Positions 44,322 to 53,720 of a stretch of DNA of 59,375 nt are shown here, one piece after another (positions within the stretch are counted from its first letter, which is position 1; the number at the start of each line of letters is the position of its first letter). The position numbers were made by a program, and so were the translations under genes. Under the pieces are notes generated by a model. The model worked only from the letters and a program-made list of their open reading frames with translations. It had not been told where the DNA came from and did not search any database. Source of the DNA: Candidatus Cloacimonadota bacterium (GTDB lineage: Bacteria > Cloacimonadota > Cloacimonadia > Cloacimonadales > WRIO01); the NCBI GenBank assembly GCA_020532185.1, contig JAJBBH010000126.1, positions 1 through 59,375 on the forward strand, read 5' to 3'.

Positions 44322-45029
44322 ATGAAAAGAATATTACTATCTTTATTGTTGCTCACTTTCTTTTCTATTGTATATGCTCAAAATGTTGCTGCTATAGCAG
44401 GTATGAAAGGAAATATAAAAATATTAAGAGACAAAAAAACTATAATTGCAAAGACTGGCGATATAATTAAAAATGCAGATGAAATTTCATCTGGAGAAGA
44501 ATCATTTGCCGCTATCAGATTTATTGATAATGGTGCTACAACAAAACTGTTCCCTAACTCAATAATTATTATAAGTGCTTCTGTAGAAGGGAACACTTTA
44601 AACAAAAGAAATTCCATCTCTAAGGGTACAGCAAGGTCACAAGTATCACCTCGCTCAGGGAATTATATTGTAGAAACACCAAATACTGTGGCGTCAGTAA
44701 AGGGTACTGACTTCTTAGCAACGTACGAAGACTTTTTAACTACAATTGGTGTAATCGATGGCGAAGTTGAAGTGCGAAATAAAACAAGCGATAGGTCAAT
44801 TGATGCAAATGCAAATGACGTAATTCAAGGAGACGACGAAGGTAACTTGGACAGCATTGATGATAGTTCTTATATAAAAAACAACCTTGATGAAGAAGCT
44901 GCAGAGGGTCAAGTGTATGGCGGCAGTGATGACAATAATTCTACTGACACTGCTGATAGACACTCTTTAGAGATTGAATTAGTAGACCCTGATGGGACTA
45001 TCAAGAAAGTGAGAATATCTTATGAATAA
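44322..45029 (+). CDS. Secreted FecR-domain protein
   Basis: 235 residues from the ATG at 44322 with GAGG upstream. A signal peptide ends at VYAQ. The FecR domain covers about residues 20-165: VAAIAGMKGNIKILRDKKTIIAKTGDIIKNADEISSGEESFAAIRFIDNGATTKLFPNS, then VETPNTVASVKGTDFLA and IGVIDGEVEVRN. Unlike classical FecR it has no cytoplasmic anti-sigma part or membrane helix, so it is wholly periplasmic. An acidic tail follows (DDSSYIKNNLDEEAAEGQ). It is overlapped by the barrel gene (8 bp) and lies two genes from a CHASE2-cyclase. Confidence 0.88.
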   Translation: MKRILLSLLLLTFFSIVYAQNVAAIAGMKGNIKILRDKKTIIAKTGDIIKNADEISSGEESFAAIRFIDNGATTKLFPNSIIIISASVEGNTLNKRNSISKGTARSQVSPRSGNYIVETPNTVASVKGTDFLATYEDFLTTIGVIDGEVEVRNKTSDRSIDANANDVIQGDDEGNLDSIDDSSYIKNNLDEEAAEGQVYGGSDDNNSTDTADRHSLEIELVDPDGTIKKVRISYE

Positions 45030-47370
45030 GGCAACAACAAGATTAATATTTATATTTGTCTTGCTTAGCTTTACATCCTTATTTGGAATAAGAGCTTCTC
45101 ATAATCAGATTACAATTTCAGATAAAACCGACAATCAACTGTCAATCACCATTGACGATTCAAATTCTGATATAAATCGAATATCACTTTACTATAAATC
45201 GGAATCTGAAATGATATATCGATCATCTGATTTACTGATAGAATCCTCACCAATTACATCTTTTACCTTCTTAATTCAATCGGAAATTAATGAAATAAAG
45301 CGAGTAAAAGGCAATCTTTTTGAATATTATATTTTGATTCAAAATAATGATGGAGAAATTACCTATTTGCCTAACATCAATCCTGAACTTAACCCTTACA
45401 AATCACCATTGCAACAAACTGTCGCAGAAGATGCTTTTGTTTTGATTTCGCCTGAAGATTTGAGCGATCTTGTAGAAGGACAGTATATCATTATTTCTAT
45501 GTTTAGTATAAAAGATCAAGTAAATACCGACAAAATAAAGATTAAGCTTAACGGTAAAACTATTAAATCTGGATACAAAATTGACGATGCACTATTAATT
45601 ATTCAGGCACCAAAGTCATCAACTGATAATAAACTTTCTATAACTGCTCCTTTAAAAAATGGACAACTTATGGAATCTCCTACTTGGGATTTTAGAAAAG
45701 TAAAAAAACGCTCTAACTTTGAATACTATGGAAATCTTACCCTTACAGCAAATAATAATAGCTATTTAGACAGACCTGACTCTCTTGGCTTAAAGTCTAA
45801 TGATGAGCAAGCTGCAATATTTCAATTTTCAGGTATATACAAATCATATGTGATTAAAAACTATTTAATGATCACATCACTTGAAAATAAACAAAATCAA
45901 AAGATCAATAAATACTATTTAGGTTTCCTATCACCAAATTTCGACCTACACTTAGGTGATTATTCCCCTAATTATTCTGAATTTTCAGTCTATAATAGCT
46001 CTGTGGAGGGAGTTACTACATCATATAAAGCAGAACAATTTAAAATTTCTCTTACAGCAGGAAGATTAGAAAGAGCAGTTAAACCTGGAAATAGAGAAAA
46101 TAATTATGCATATAGAGCATTCAATAGAGAGCATTTGTCAACAAAAATAACTTTTGGAAACCCAAACAACTACGCTTTGTCTATAAATATGTCAAAATCA
46201 AAAGATAATATAAACAGCCTTGATAATCATTTTTATGAAACAGTACAAGACAGCACCACACATTACCTCATAGATGCAAAAGATAACTTGGTCATAGGCA
46301 CTGATTTTGTATGGAATCTTTTTTCAAAAAAGCTTACTATATTTGGAGAGGTCGCAGTAAGTGTTTACAACAGCAACACAATACCTGGAGTAATGACTCA
46401 AGAAGAATTAGAAGATTATATTGATAGCACATTGCCGTTTGACCCAGAATCACTTGAAGCCTTAATTATTGTAAATAAAAATATGGAACCCTTCGACTTT
46501 GGACTGAATAATATGGCTATCAAAACAGGTTTTAATTTGAATGCCTTCTATAATAACATTACAGCAAGCTTCATTCACACTGGTCCATCTTTTTATTCGC
46601 TCAGTTCAGCAAACATTATCCAAGATAAAAGAATACTCAGAATTATTGACAATGTTATTATCTCGAACAAGTTCTTTATTTCTGGAGGTGCTGAATTGTC
46701 TTTTGATAATACTGTTAACCACAAAGACCATACTTTATCAACACAGAGCATTTTTCTCAACATGAACTACTCACCCAATAATTTACCATTCTTTTCCTTT
46801 AATATAATTGATAACACAAATCATGATGATCGTAACAGCTCAGACCAACTAAAAATCGATATCAACAATAGATACATGCAATTTGTTACTGGATATTCTT
46901 ACAAATTTATACCATTTGTTTACACAACAAGCACTATTAGTTATGGAATGGGATTTGATCAAGATAAATCAAAAAATAAAATCTTTGACAATGACAAATA
47001 TGACATTAGCTTCAATAATACTTTTAGATTCAACGAATTTCCGTTAGTATCAAAGTTTGGATTATCTACTAATGTAACCAAAGATAACCTGAACAATAAA
47101 CCAGAATATGACTTTTATTCTTTATTCTTAAATAATGAATATAGTTTTTTTAGCAATAAAGTAATCCCTTTCTTAAACCTTAAAACAAACATAAATAGAG
47201 GGGATCAAAATGATGCTCAAAACTACATTCTCAGCACTGGAACAAAGTATTACCCAATCAAAAATACTTGGCTTAGTGCTGATATTACATATAAGACTTA
47301 CTCAGAAAAAAATGCTAACAAAGACTATAATTTAATAATTGGCAGACTACTTTTATCAGTTTCATTTTAG
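45022..47370 (+). CDS. Large outer-membrane beta-barrel protein, family not recognised
   Basis: 782 residues with a signal peptide (TRLIFIFVLLSFTSLFGI). Residues about 25-210 have Ig-like beta repeats (QLSITIDDSNSDINRISLYYKSESEMIYRS). From about 235 to the end it consists of alternating polar/hydrophobic strands with Asn/Ser-rich turns (YLGFLSPNFDLHLGDYSPNYSEFSVYNSSVEGVTTSY) and ends LLLSVSF, with the terminal Phe of outer-membrane barrels. It sits between a FecR protein and a CHASE2-cyclase, so a sensor or channel role is conceivable. Confidence 0.78.
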   Translation: MNKATTRLIFIFVLLSFTSLFGIRASHNQITISDKTDNQLSITIDDSNSDINRISLYYKSESEMIYRSSDLLIESSPITSFTFLIQSEINEIKRVKGNLFEYYILIQNNDGEITYLPNINPELNPYKSPLQQTVAEDAFVLISPEDLSDLVEGQYIIISMFSIKDQVNTDKIKIKLNGKTIKSGYKIDDALLIIQAPKSSTDNKLSITAPLKNGQLMESPTWDFRKVKKRSNFEYYGNLTLTANNNSYLDRPDSLGLKSNDEQAAIFQFSGIYKSYVIKNYLMITSLENKQNQKINKYYLGFLSPNFDLHLGDYSPNYSEFSVYNSSVEGVTTSYKAEQFKISLTAGRLERAVKPGNRENNYAYRAFNREHLSTKITFGNPNNYALSINMSKSKDNINSLDNHFYETVQDSTTHYLIDAKDNLVIGTDFVWNLFSKKLTIFGEVAVSVYNSNTIPGVMTQEELEDYIDSTLPFDPESLEALIIVNKNMEPFDFGLNNMAIKTGFNLNAFYNNITASFIHTGPSFYSLSSANIIQDKRILRIIDNVIISNKFFISGGAELSFDNTVNHKDHTLSTQSIFLNMNYSPNNLPFFSFNIIDNTNHDDRNSSDQLKIDINNRYMQFVTGYSYKFIPFVYTTSTISYGMGFDQDKSKNKIFDNDKYDISFNNTFRFNEFPLVSKFGLSTNVTKDNLNNKPEYDFYSLFLNNEYSFFSNKVIPFLNLKTNINRGDQNDAQNYILSTGTKYYPIKNTWLSADITYKTYSEKNANKDYNLIIGRLLLSVSF

Positions 47371-47374
47371 ATAA

Positions 47375-49237
47375 ATGACAAAGAAAATAATTACCGTCAT
47401 AATCTTTGCGATTGCTGCTTTTAGTATAAGCACCATTTTCTTTTTAACAAGTTTTGGCGAACATCTTGAGCATAAAGCCTATGATTTAATGCTAAGTAAT
47501 AAAAGCAAATATTCGTCATTGTCTGATGATATTGTCATAATAGCTATAGATGATGATTCTTTCGGATCGTTTATGATACAATGGCCATTCCCAAGAGAAT
47601 ATCATGCACACTTAGTTAGAAATCTTAAAAGGCTTGGTGCAAAGCAAATTATTTTTGATATTGAATTCTCTGAATCTTATAAAGAAAGTGCTGACATCGA
47701 TTTAGGCTTAGCTGCAGCTGAACACGGAAATGTAATCTTTGCAGGCAAAATATATCAAAACTTTGACAATAACTACCTAACTACAACAACACTGCCTCCA
47801 ATTTATGCAATAAGACGCCAAAGCCCTGATTGGGGTTTAGTAAATATGCCAAGCGACAAAGATGGGTTTGTCAGACAATATGGCCTATTTCAAAGAATAA
47901 AAGAAGACACATACTATTCTCTTGCTCTAAAAAGCTATTTAAAACTGTTTAATGATCCTATTGTGATTACAGAGTCACATGTAAGTGTTGGACAAATGAA
48001 TGTGCCGTATTTTGCAAACAACGAAGTATTGATAAATTATTACGGTCAGCCTAAGTTTTTTAAGCATTACTCGTATTCGAGTGTTGTCGATGATAGCTCT
48101 TTTGTTTTACCAATGGAAGAGTTTTTTGAGATTAATGACTTTTACCATCTTTTAGATTCTGAAGCTTTCAAAGATAAAATTGTTTTTATCGGTGCAACAG
48201 CTGATGAGTTAAAAGACAATTTTCACACCCCAGTAAATGATAAAAACCAACTTATGGCTGGTGTTGAAATCCATGCAAACATGCTACAAATGCTTTTAGA
48301 TAATAATTTTATAAAACGTATTCCTTTTACAATATTCTACCCAATAAGCTTAATAATCATTCTTCTGATTTCAGTATTTTACTATTGGCTAAAACCCCTC
48401 TCAAGTTTAATTTATAGCCTAATATTTATCTTATTTTATCTATTTTTGACTTATTATTTATTTTTAAAACACAACATTCTTTTACCAATTTTAGTATTAC
48501 CTGCCATGATTCTGTTTATCTATTTAGGATATCTTGTATATCATTATATACTTGAAAGCAAAGAAAAATTAGCTATTAAAAAAACATTTCAACATTATAT
48601 GGCACCTGCTCTTGTAAAAGAATTATTAAAATCACCAGAAAAACTTAAATATGGAGGCTCTCAACAAGAGGTTAGTGTTTTATTCTCTGATATAAGAGGT
48701 TTTACCACTTTCTCTGAGACACACGGAGTTGAAGAAACCGTATCTATGTTGAGAGAGTATTTGACTGAAATGGTGAATACAATCATGAACAATCAGGGTA
48801 TCTTAGATAAGTTTATTGGCGATGCTGTGATGGCTTTATTTAATACTCCTATACAAATTGAAAATCACGCTTTTATGGCATGTTGCTGTGCAATGGACAT
48901 GGTTAACAGTTTACACAAACTACAAGACAAATGGATTAGTGAAGGAAAAGAAGCCATCAGCATAGGCATAGGCATAAACACAGGTAATGCTGTTGTAGGA
49001 AATCTTGGCTCTGAACAAATATTTGACTATACAGGTATAGGAGATACAATTAACTTAGGTGCAAGGCTTGAGTCTATAAACAAAGAGTACCAAACGAAAA
49101 ATGGTATTATAATCAGTGAATTTACATTAGAAAAGGTTAAAGACTTAATCGAGTACGAATACCTCGATGAAGTGACAGTAAAAGGCAAAACAAAGCCTGT
49201 AAAAATCTACCAGCTTATAGCAATAAAAAATTCTTAA
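47375..49237 (+). CDS. CHASE2-domain class III adenylate/guanylate cyclase
   Basis: 620 residues. A first membrane helix (5-25) is followed by an extracytoplasmic CHASE2 domain (about 30-305: YDLMLSNKSKYSSLSDDIVIIAIDDDSF, WPFPREYHAHLVRNLKRLGAKQIIFDIEFSE, FIGATADELKDNFHTP). About three helices follow (318-390), then a short linker and the cyclase domain (415-600). Both metal aspartates are present (FSDIRGFT near 439, GDAVMALF near 483). Lys in LDKFIGD and Thr in DYTGIGDTINL fit an adenylate cyclase. It should make cAMP in response to an envelope signal. It comes 5 bp after the barrel gene. Confidence 0.92.
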   Translation: MTKKIITVIIFAIAAFSISTIFFLTSFGEHLEHKAYDLMLSNKSKYSSLSDDIVIIAIDDDSFGSFMIQWPFPREYHAHLVRNLKRLGAKQIIFDIEFSESYKESADIDLGLAAAEHGNVIFAGKIYQNFDNNYLTTTTLPPIYAIRRQSPDWGLVNMPSDKDGFVRQYGLFQRIKEDTYYSLALKSYLKLFNDPIVITESHVSVGQMNVPYFANNEVLINYYGQPKFFKHYSYSSVVDDSSFVLPMEEFFEINDFYHLLDSEAFKDKIVFIGATADELKDNFHTPVNDKNQLMAGVEIHANMLQMLLDNNFIKRIPFTIFYPISLIIILLISVFYYWLKPLSSLIYSLIFILFYLFLTYYLFLKHNILLPILVLPAMILFIYLGYLVYHYILESKEKLAIKKTFQHYMAPALVKELLKSPEKLKYGGSQQEVSVLFSDIRGFTTFSETHGVEETVSMLREYLTEMVNTIMNNQGILDKFIGDAVMALFNTPIQIENHAFMACCCAMDMVNSLHKLQDKWISEGKEAISIGIGINTGNAVVGNLGSEQIFDYTGIGDTINLGARLESINKEYQTKNGIIISEFTLEKVKDLIEYEYLDEVTVKGKTKPVKIYQLIAIKNS

Positions 49238-49248
49238 AAAGGGATAGT

Positions 49249-50193
49249 ATGAACAAAAATATTATAGTATTATGTGGAGGCTTTTCTGATGAGAAAGAAA
49301 TCTCCATAAAGAGCTCACAAGCAATTTCAGCTGCTTTAACTGAGAATGGATTTATAGTTGAACTTGTAAATCCTGCCGACTTTAATTCTTATGCTCATTT
49401 ATTAAACTATCTAAATGATCGTAAACCACATCTTGTTTTTAATGGCTTACACGGTGCTGAAGGTGAAGATGGGCGCATACAGTCTATGTTGTCATTAGAA
49501 CATATTCCTTTTACTGGGTCAGGTCACACAGGAAGTGCAATAGCAATGGATAAGTTTGCATCGACGTTAATTGCTCAATCTTTGCAAATACCATGTCCCA
49601 AACAAATCTTGCTTAAAAATAATGAATTGCTATCTAATGATGATATAGATTTCCTGCAAATACCATTCATCGTAAAGCCTAATAGCAATGGTTCTTCTGT
49701 TGGGATAACGATAGTAAACGACAAATACCAAATGCCACAAGCGATTAATAATGCTTTTAAATATGATAATAATGTACTATGTCAACAGTTTATTCCTGGA
49801 CGTGAGCTTACTGTTAGCATTTTAGGTGAGACAATTATGCCTATTGTCGAAATAAAGCCCTTAGAAGGCTTTTATGATTTTAATAATAAATATACTAAAG
49901 GGAAAACTAATTATATATGCCCTGCTGAACTCACGGAAGATGAATCTAAAATAGTAAAAGAATATGCAGGTGCCGTTTTTAAAGCCTGTTCATGTTCAAT
50001 TTATGGCAGAGTAGACTTTCGATATGATGGAAATCGCTTTTATTTTTTAGAAATAAACACATTACCAGGTATGACAGAGCTAAGTCTCACCCCCATGTCT
50101 GCAAAAGCGATTAACATTTCATTCAACGAGCTTATAAATCAAATTGTTGAACTATCTTTAGCACAGTTTAAAAGTCAGATAGCACAAAAGTAA
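49249..50193 (+). CDS. ddl: D-alanine--D-alanine ligase
   Basis: 314 residues, the ATP-grasp family length. The N-terminal domain opens IIVLCGGFSDEKEISIKSSQ. The central ATP-binding loop KPNSNGSSVGI and C-terminal RVDFRYDGNRFYFLEINTLPGMTELSL carry the metal and ATP ligands. The enzyme joins two D-alanines for peptidoglycan. It starts 11 bp after the cyclase gene with GGGATAG as a partial ribosome site. After it comes a gap of about 200 bp without genes. Confidence 0.96.
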   Translation: MNKNIIVLCGGFSDEKEISIKSSQAISAALTENGFIVELVNPADFNSYAHLLNYLNDRKPHLVFNGLHGAEGEDGRIQSMLSLEHIPFTGSGHTGSAIAMDKFASTLIAQSLQIPCPKQILLKNNELLSNDDIDFLQIPFIVKPNSNGSSVGITIVNDKYQMPQAINNAFKYDNNVLCQQFIPGRELTVSILGETIMPIVEIKPLEGFYDFNNKYTKGKTNYICPAELTEDESKIVKEYAGAVFKACSCSIYGRVDFRYDGNRFYFLEINTLPGMTELSLTPMSAKAINISFNELINQIVELSLAQFKSQIAQK

Positions 50194-50361
50194 ACTCTAT
50201 CTATTGTATAAGTATGAGTATTATTTGCAATGCTGGACAAGTTTCTGTTTTTTTAAAAATGAAGAGATTCACATAAAACTTTTTACAATAGATTTTTATT
50301 TATTATCAAACAATTGAAAGGCTATTCAATAAATATATAATTATATTGGAAAGAATCTTAA

Positions 50362-50395
50362 TAATAAAAAAAGAGGTGCTCGAAAGCACCTCTTA
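50362..50395 (-). terminator. Intrinsic terminator of the hydrogenase-module operon
   Basis: AAGAGGTGCT (50372-50381) and AGCACCTCTT (50386-50395) form a 10-bp stem; on the minus strand the loop is TTCG and it runs into TTTTTTTATTATT. It begins 5 bp after the NuoF-like stop. The region 50194-50361 shows no gene or clear signal. Confidence 0.9.
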
Positions 50396-50399
50396 ATAT

Positions 50400-52250
50400 T
50401 TAGTTATACTCAAGAGCTTCTTGAGCTAATTTTTCAAGATGCTTTTTCATATCTGGATGCATTCCAGATTCTTTAGTGATTGCTTTTACAGGGCAAACTT
50501 CTAAGCAGTTTCCACATTTAACACAATCAACTTGACCAATAACAAATTTATCTTGTCTGCTGCCAGTAATACAAGAAGTTGGACATCTTCTTGCACATAA
50601 AGAACATCCGATACATTTGTTTTTATCGATATTGAAATGCATCAAATCAAGGCATACTTTTGTTGGGCATGCACTATCATTAATATGTGCTTCGTATTCA
50701 TCTCTAAAGTAATTGATTGTACTTAAAACAGGGTTAGGAGCTGTCTGTCCTAATCCGCAAAGAGATAGTTGTTTAATACTATTACCCAAAGTAACAAGTT
50801 CGTCAATATCGCTTGGCTTGCCTCTACCTTTTGTAATTTTATCTAAAATTTCATGCATTTGCTTTAGTCCAATTCGACAAGGTGCACACTTCCCACATGA
50901 TTCATCAACTGAAAACTCAAGGAAGAACTTTGCAATATTTACCATACAGTTAGAGTCATTCATTACAATTACTCCACCAGATCCCATCATTGCACCTTTT
51001 TCTTTAAGTGTTTCATAATCAATTTTCACATCAAGATGCTCAGAAGTCAAACAACCTCCTGATGGTCCACCAAGCTGAACTGCTTTAAACTTACGATCAC
51101 CTACAATGCCACCGCCGACATCATAAATCAATTCTTCGACAGAAATGCCCATAGGGACTTCGACTAAACCAGTGTTTCTTATATCACCTGTCAATGCAAA
51201 AACTTTTGTACCTTTAGATGTTTCAGTACCCATACTTGAGAACCACTCAGGTCCTTTAACAAATATAGGTGCAATATTACCCAATGTCTCAACGTTATTG
51301 ACAAGGGTTGGTTTTTTCCATAATCCTTCATTTGCAGGATATGGTGGTTTTTGTATAGGTTGGCCACGTTGTCCCATAATCGAGGCAATAAGAGCAGTTT
51401 CTTCTCCGCATACAAACGCACCAGCACCTGTTCTGACAAATGCATCAAATGAAAAATTGGTATCTAAAATATTTTCACCCATCAAGCCATATTCTTTTGC
51501 TTGTTCAATTGCAAGCTTAATTCTTGTGATAGCCAAAGGATATTCAGCTCTAATATAAAAATAGCCTTCTGACGCACCCACTGCGTATGCTGCTATCATC
51601 ATACCTTCAAGAATTCTATGTGGATCACCTTCAAGAAGTGAACGATCCATAAAAGCACCTGGGTCTCCTTCATCAGCATTACACACAACATATTTTGGTG
51701 AGCCTTGTGCTTTATTTACAAATTCCCATTTCATACCAACTGGAAATCCTGCACCGCCACGCCCTCTTAACCCAGATCGTTTGATAGTTTCAATTGCATC
51801 TTCGGGTTTGCCATTTAATACATTTACAAGAGCTTCATAGCCTCCGAGTGCTATATATTCCTCAATCCTTTCGGGATTTAGATATCCACAATTTTCTAAG
51901 GCTACTTTAATTTGTTTTTTATAAAATGGTATTTCCTCTTTTGTTGCGAGAGTGCTGTCTTTTTCTTGCTGCATTAAACGTTTAACAGGGCGACCTTTTA
52001 TAAAGTGCTCATTCACAATTTCTTCCGCATCATCTGGGCTTACTTTTGTATAAAAAATACCTTCAGGGTAAACCATTAGAACAGGACCAAAATCACATGG
52101 TCCCATACAGCCTGTTTCGATAATGTTGACTTCATCATAAATATTGTTCTTATTAAGCACTTCAATAAATTTTTCTTTGATACGAAGTGCTCCTGCAGAA
52201 ACGCATCCTGATCCACAACAGATCAGAAGATCGATTCGCTTTATTGACAT
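50400..52250 (-). CDS. NuoF/HydB-type NADH-binding subunit of an NAD(P)-linked hydrogenase complex
   Basis: 616 residues in three parts. Residues 1-85 are a thioredoxin-like [2Fe-2S] domain (LLICCGSGC, then ETGCMGPCDFGP). The NuoF core (about 120-535) holds GLRGRGGAGFPVGMKW for NADH, CNADEGDPGAFMDRSLLEGDPH for FMN and SCGKCAPCRIGLKQM with a later cysteine in LCGLGQ for a [4Fe-4S] cluster. Residues 545-600 contain two [4Fe-4S] ferredoxin motifs (CIGCSLCARRCP, CVKCGNCLEVCP). It matches HydB/HndC diaphorase subunits, which in bifurcating enzymes link NADH and ferredoxin. It is the last gene before the terminator; no HydA follows. Confidence 0.95.
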   Translation of the reverse strand: MSIKRIDLLICCGSGCVSAGALRIKEKFIEVLNKNNIYDEVNIIETGCMGPCDFGPVLMVYPEGIFYTKVSPDDAEEIVNEHFIKGRPVKRLMQQEKDSTLATKEEIPFYKKQIKVALENCGYLNPERIEEYIALGGYEALVNVLNGKPEDAIETIKRSGLRGRGGAGFPVGMKWEFVNKAQGSPKYVVCNADEGDPGAFMDRSLLEGDPHRILEGMMIAAYAVGASEGYFYIRAEYPLAITRIKLAIEQAKEYGLMGENILDTNFSFDAFVRTGAGAFVCGEETALIASIMGQRGQPIQKPPYPANEGLWKKPTLVNNVETLGNIAPIFVKGPEWFSSMGTETSKGTKVFALTGDIRNTGLVEVPMGISVEELIYDVGGGIVGDRKFKAVQLGGPSGGCLTSEHLDVKIDYETLKEKGAMMGSGGVIVMNDSNCMVNIAKFFLEFSVDESCGKCAPCRIGLKQMHEILDKITKGRGKPSDIDELVTLGNSIKQLSLCGLGQTAPNPVLSTINYFRDEYEAHINDSACPTKVCLDLMHFNIDKNKCIGCSLCARRCPTSCITGSRQDKFVIGQVDCVKCGNCLEVCPVKAITKESGMHPDMKKHLEKLAQEALEYN

Positions 52251-52261
52251 TATTAATTCTC

Positions 52262-52627
52262 CTATTCTTCTGTTGAAATTAAAAATTCTTTTACAGGGTT
52301 ACCATTTACTAAATGTTCTGCAACCACTCTTTTAGTTTTTTCTACATTCATGCTTCCGTAGCAATAGCGTGGTTTACCTTCTTCTACTACATCAACAACA
52401 GGCTCCATTGATGAAAGCCCTTTTTCTCCAGTTTGCGATACAACGACATCTGTTAAAGATCTTGTCGCTATTTCATCGAGAAAAGTTTTCATTACTTCTT
52501 TTGCGCCTGCAGCTATGCCAGATGTCCCCATACCAACAATCACCTTGATACGCACGTTAGCATTTCTAAGCTTCATTTCTTTCTGAGCTTTCTCTCTAAT
52601 TGCTTTAAGGTCTGCTAAAGTTTTCAT
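52262..52627 (-). CDS. HndB-like ferredoxin-domain protein lacking cluster cysteines
   Basis: 121 residues matching the small thioredoxin-like ferredoxin between NuoE and NuoF subunits in Hnd/Hyd operons. The fold marks are present (VIVGMGTSGIAAGAKEVM, VVVSQTGEKGLSSMEPVVDV). The cysteines expected from relatives (GTCG, TGC, GLC) are Ser36, Glu68 and Ser72; only Cys89 remains. It therefore probably holds no [2Fe-2S] cluster and may be structural. It shares one base with the stop of the HATPase gene and lies 11 bp before the NuoF gene. Confidence 0.8.
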   Translation of the reverse strand: MKTLADLKAIREKAQKEMKLRNANVRIKVIVGMGTSGIAAGAKEVMKTFLDEIATRSLTDVVVSQTGEKGLSSMEPVVDVVEEGKPRYCYGSMNVEKTKRVVAEHLVNGNPVKEFLISTEE

Positions 52628-53199
52628 TAGAATTCCTCCAATTCTATGTTTTTTATACCCTCATTAATTGTGTCTTTTAGATACATAATCACATCCGGCC
52701 ATGTAATCGGTATATCTCCCAGCTCCGATTTGATTTCTTTTGTATCCAAAGTAAATTCTTTCGTTTGTTTATCTTTAAATATATGAAATACTTTTATAAA
52801 AAAATCTAATTCCGAATGACCAATTATTGAGCTCAATAATGTGTCATTAATTGTTCCTAAAGGCATACGGTCGATATGATTATATTCAAACTCTGCATAC
52901 AGCCTTGTTCCCTTATTTAGGGTTGATTCCATTTTAAATACACCATTGCATCTTTCAGCATTTTCTTTAAACAAAGGTATGCCTAATCCGATTTTCTTCT
53001 TTCTTTCGGATTTAGATGTATAAAAAGGATTTTGTGCACTATATAGAGTCTCTTCATCCATACCAACTCCGTCATCAACGACTTCAAAACTCATAATGTT
53101 TTTGACCTCATCAATACCTATAGTTATACAAATAAGCCCACATTGAGCTCTTGCAGAATTTTCTATTATATCCATCAAATGTAATGATAAATCCTGCAT
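52627..53199 (-). CDS. Stand-alone HATPase-domain protein of the hydrogenase operon
   Basis: 190 residues. Residues about 5-110 are a GHKL ATP-binding domain: N box LMDIIENSARAQ, G1 box VVDDGVGMDEE, and G2 box KIGLGIPLF. No histidine phosphotransfer domain or sensor is present. The C-terminal 80 residues are not recognised. Such single-domain ATPases recur in [FeFe]-hydrogenase operons of clostridia and Thermotogae; their role is unproven, with regulation the usual guess. It sits between the NuoE and HndB-like genes. Confidence 0.88.
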   Translation of the reverse strand: MQDLSLHLMDIIENSARAQCGLICITIGIDEVKNIMSFEVVDDGVGMDEETLYSAQNPFYTSKSERKKKIGLGIPLFKENAERCNGVFKMESTLNKGTRLYAEFEYNHIDRMPLGTINDTLLSSIIGHSELDFFIKVFHIFKDKQTKEFTLDTKEIKSELGDIPITWPDVIMYLKDTINEGIKNIELEEF

Positions 53200-53210
53200 T
53201 GTATTCCTTA

Positions 53211-53696
53211 TTAGTTTCGATATTTATCGATAATTTCTTTTAATTTGTCACGATTGTCTACACGACCATAAGTCTCTTCTCCGATAACAAAGACAGGTGC
53301 TAATGAGCAAGCACCAACACAGCGTACAGCTGAGAGCGAAAACTGACGATCCTCTGTGGTATCGCCGATTTGTATTCCAAGCTCATCAGCTAACATTTGT
53401 AATATTCTTGGTGCTCCTTTGACAAAGCAAGCTGTTCCTGTACAAACATTAATAATGTGTTTTCCGCGCGGTTTCATTGAGAAGAAGTTATAAAAAGTAA
53501 CAACACCATACACTTGGCTGACCGGAATACCAAGCTCTGCAGCTATATACTCTTGTACTTCAACGGGCAGATAACCAAAAATATCTTGAGCTAAACGTAA
53601 TATTTCGATAAGTGGATTGGTTATTTGCTTTTTTTCATCAATGACTTTTTGTAATTCTGCGTAGAGTGCATTGTCATTTTCTTTGCTTTTACACAT
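53211..53696 (-). CDS. NuoE/HydC-type [2Fe-2S] subunit
   Basis: 161 residues, typical for NuoE and HydC. The cluster ligands are Cys85 and Cys90 in CTGTACFVKGA, and Cys126 and Cys130 in CVGACSLAP. The N-terminal helical bundle (LIEILRLAQDIFGYLPVEVQEYIAAELGIPVSQVYGVVTFYNFF) is intact. It passes electrons between the NADH site in the NuoF partner and the rest of the complex. AGGAGG precedes the ATG. It is followed by the HATPase gene and then the ferredoxin-like and NuoF genes. Confidence 0.95.
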   Translation of the reverse strand: MCKSKENDNALYAELQKVIDEKKQITNPLIEILRLAQDIFGYLPVEVQEYIAAELGIPVSQVYGVVTFYNFFSMKPRGKHIINVCTGTACFVKGAPRILQMLADELGIQIGDTTEDRQFSLSAVRCVGACSLAPVFVIGEETYGRVDNRDKLKEIIDKYRN

Positions 53697-53720
53697 TTTT
53701 CCTCCTGTTATTATTTATAA

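Noticed and set aside
50713-51558. Plus-strand frames of 101 and 137 codons opposite the NuoF-like gene
   Set aside because: They are antisense to conserved NuoF motifs.
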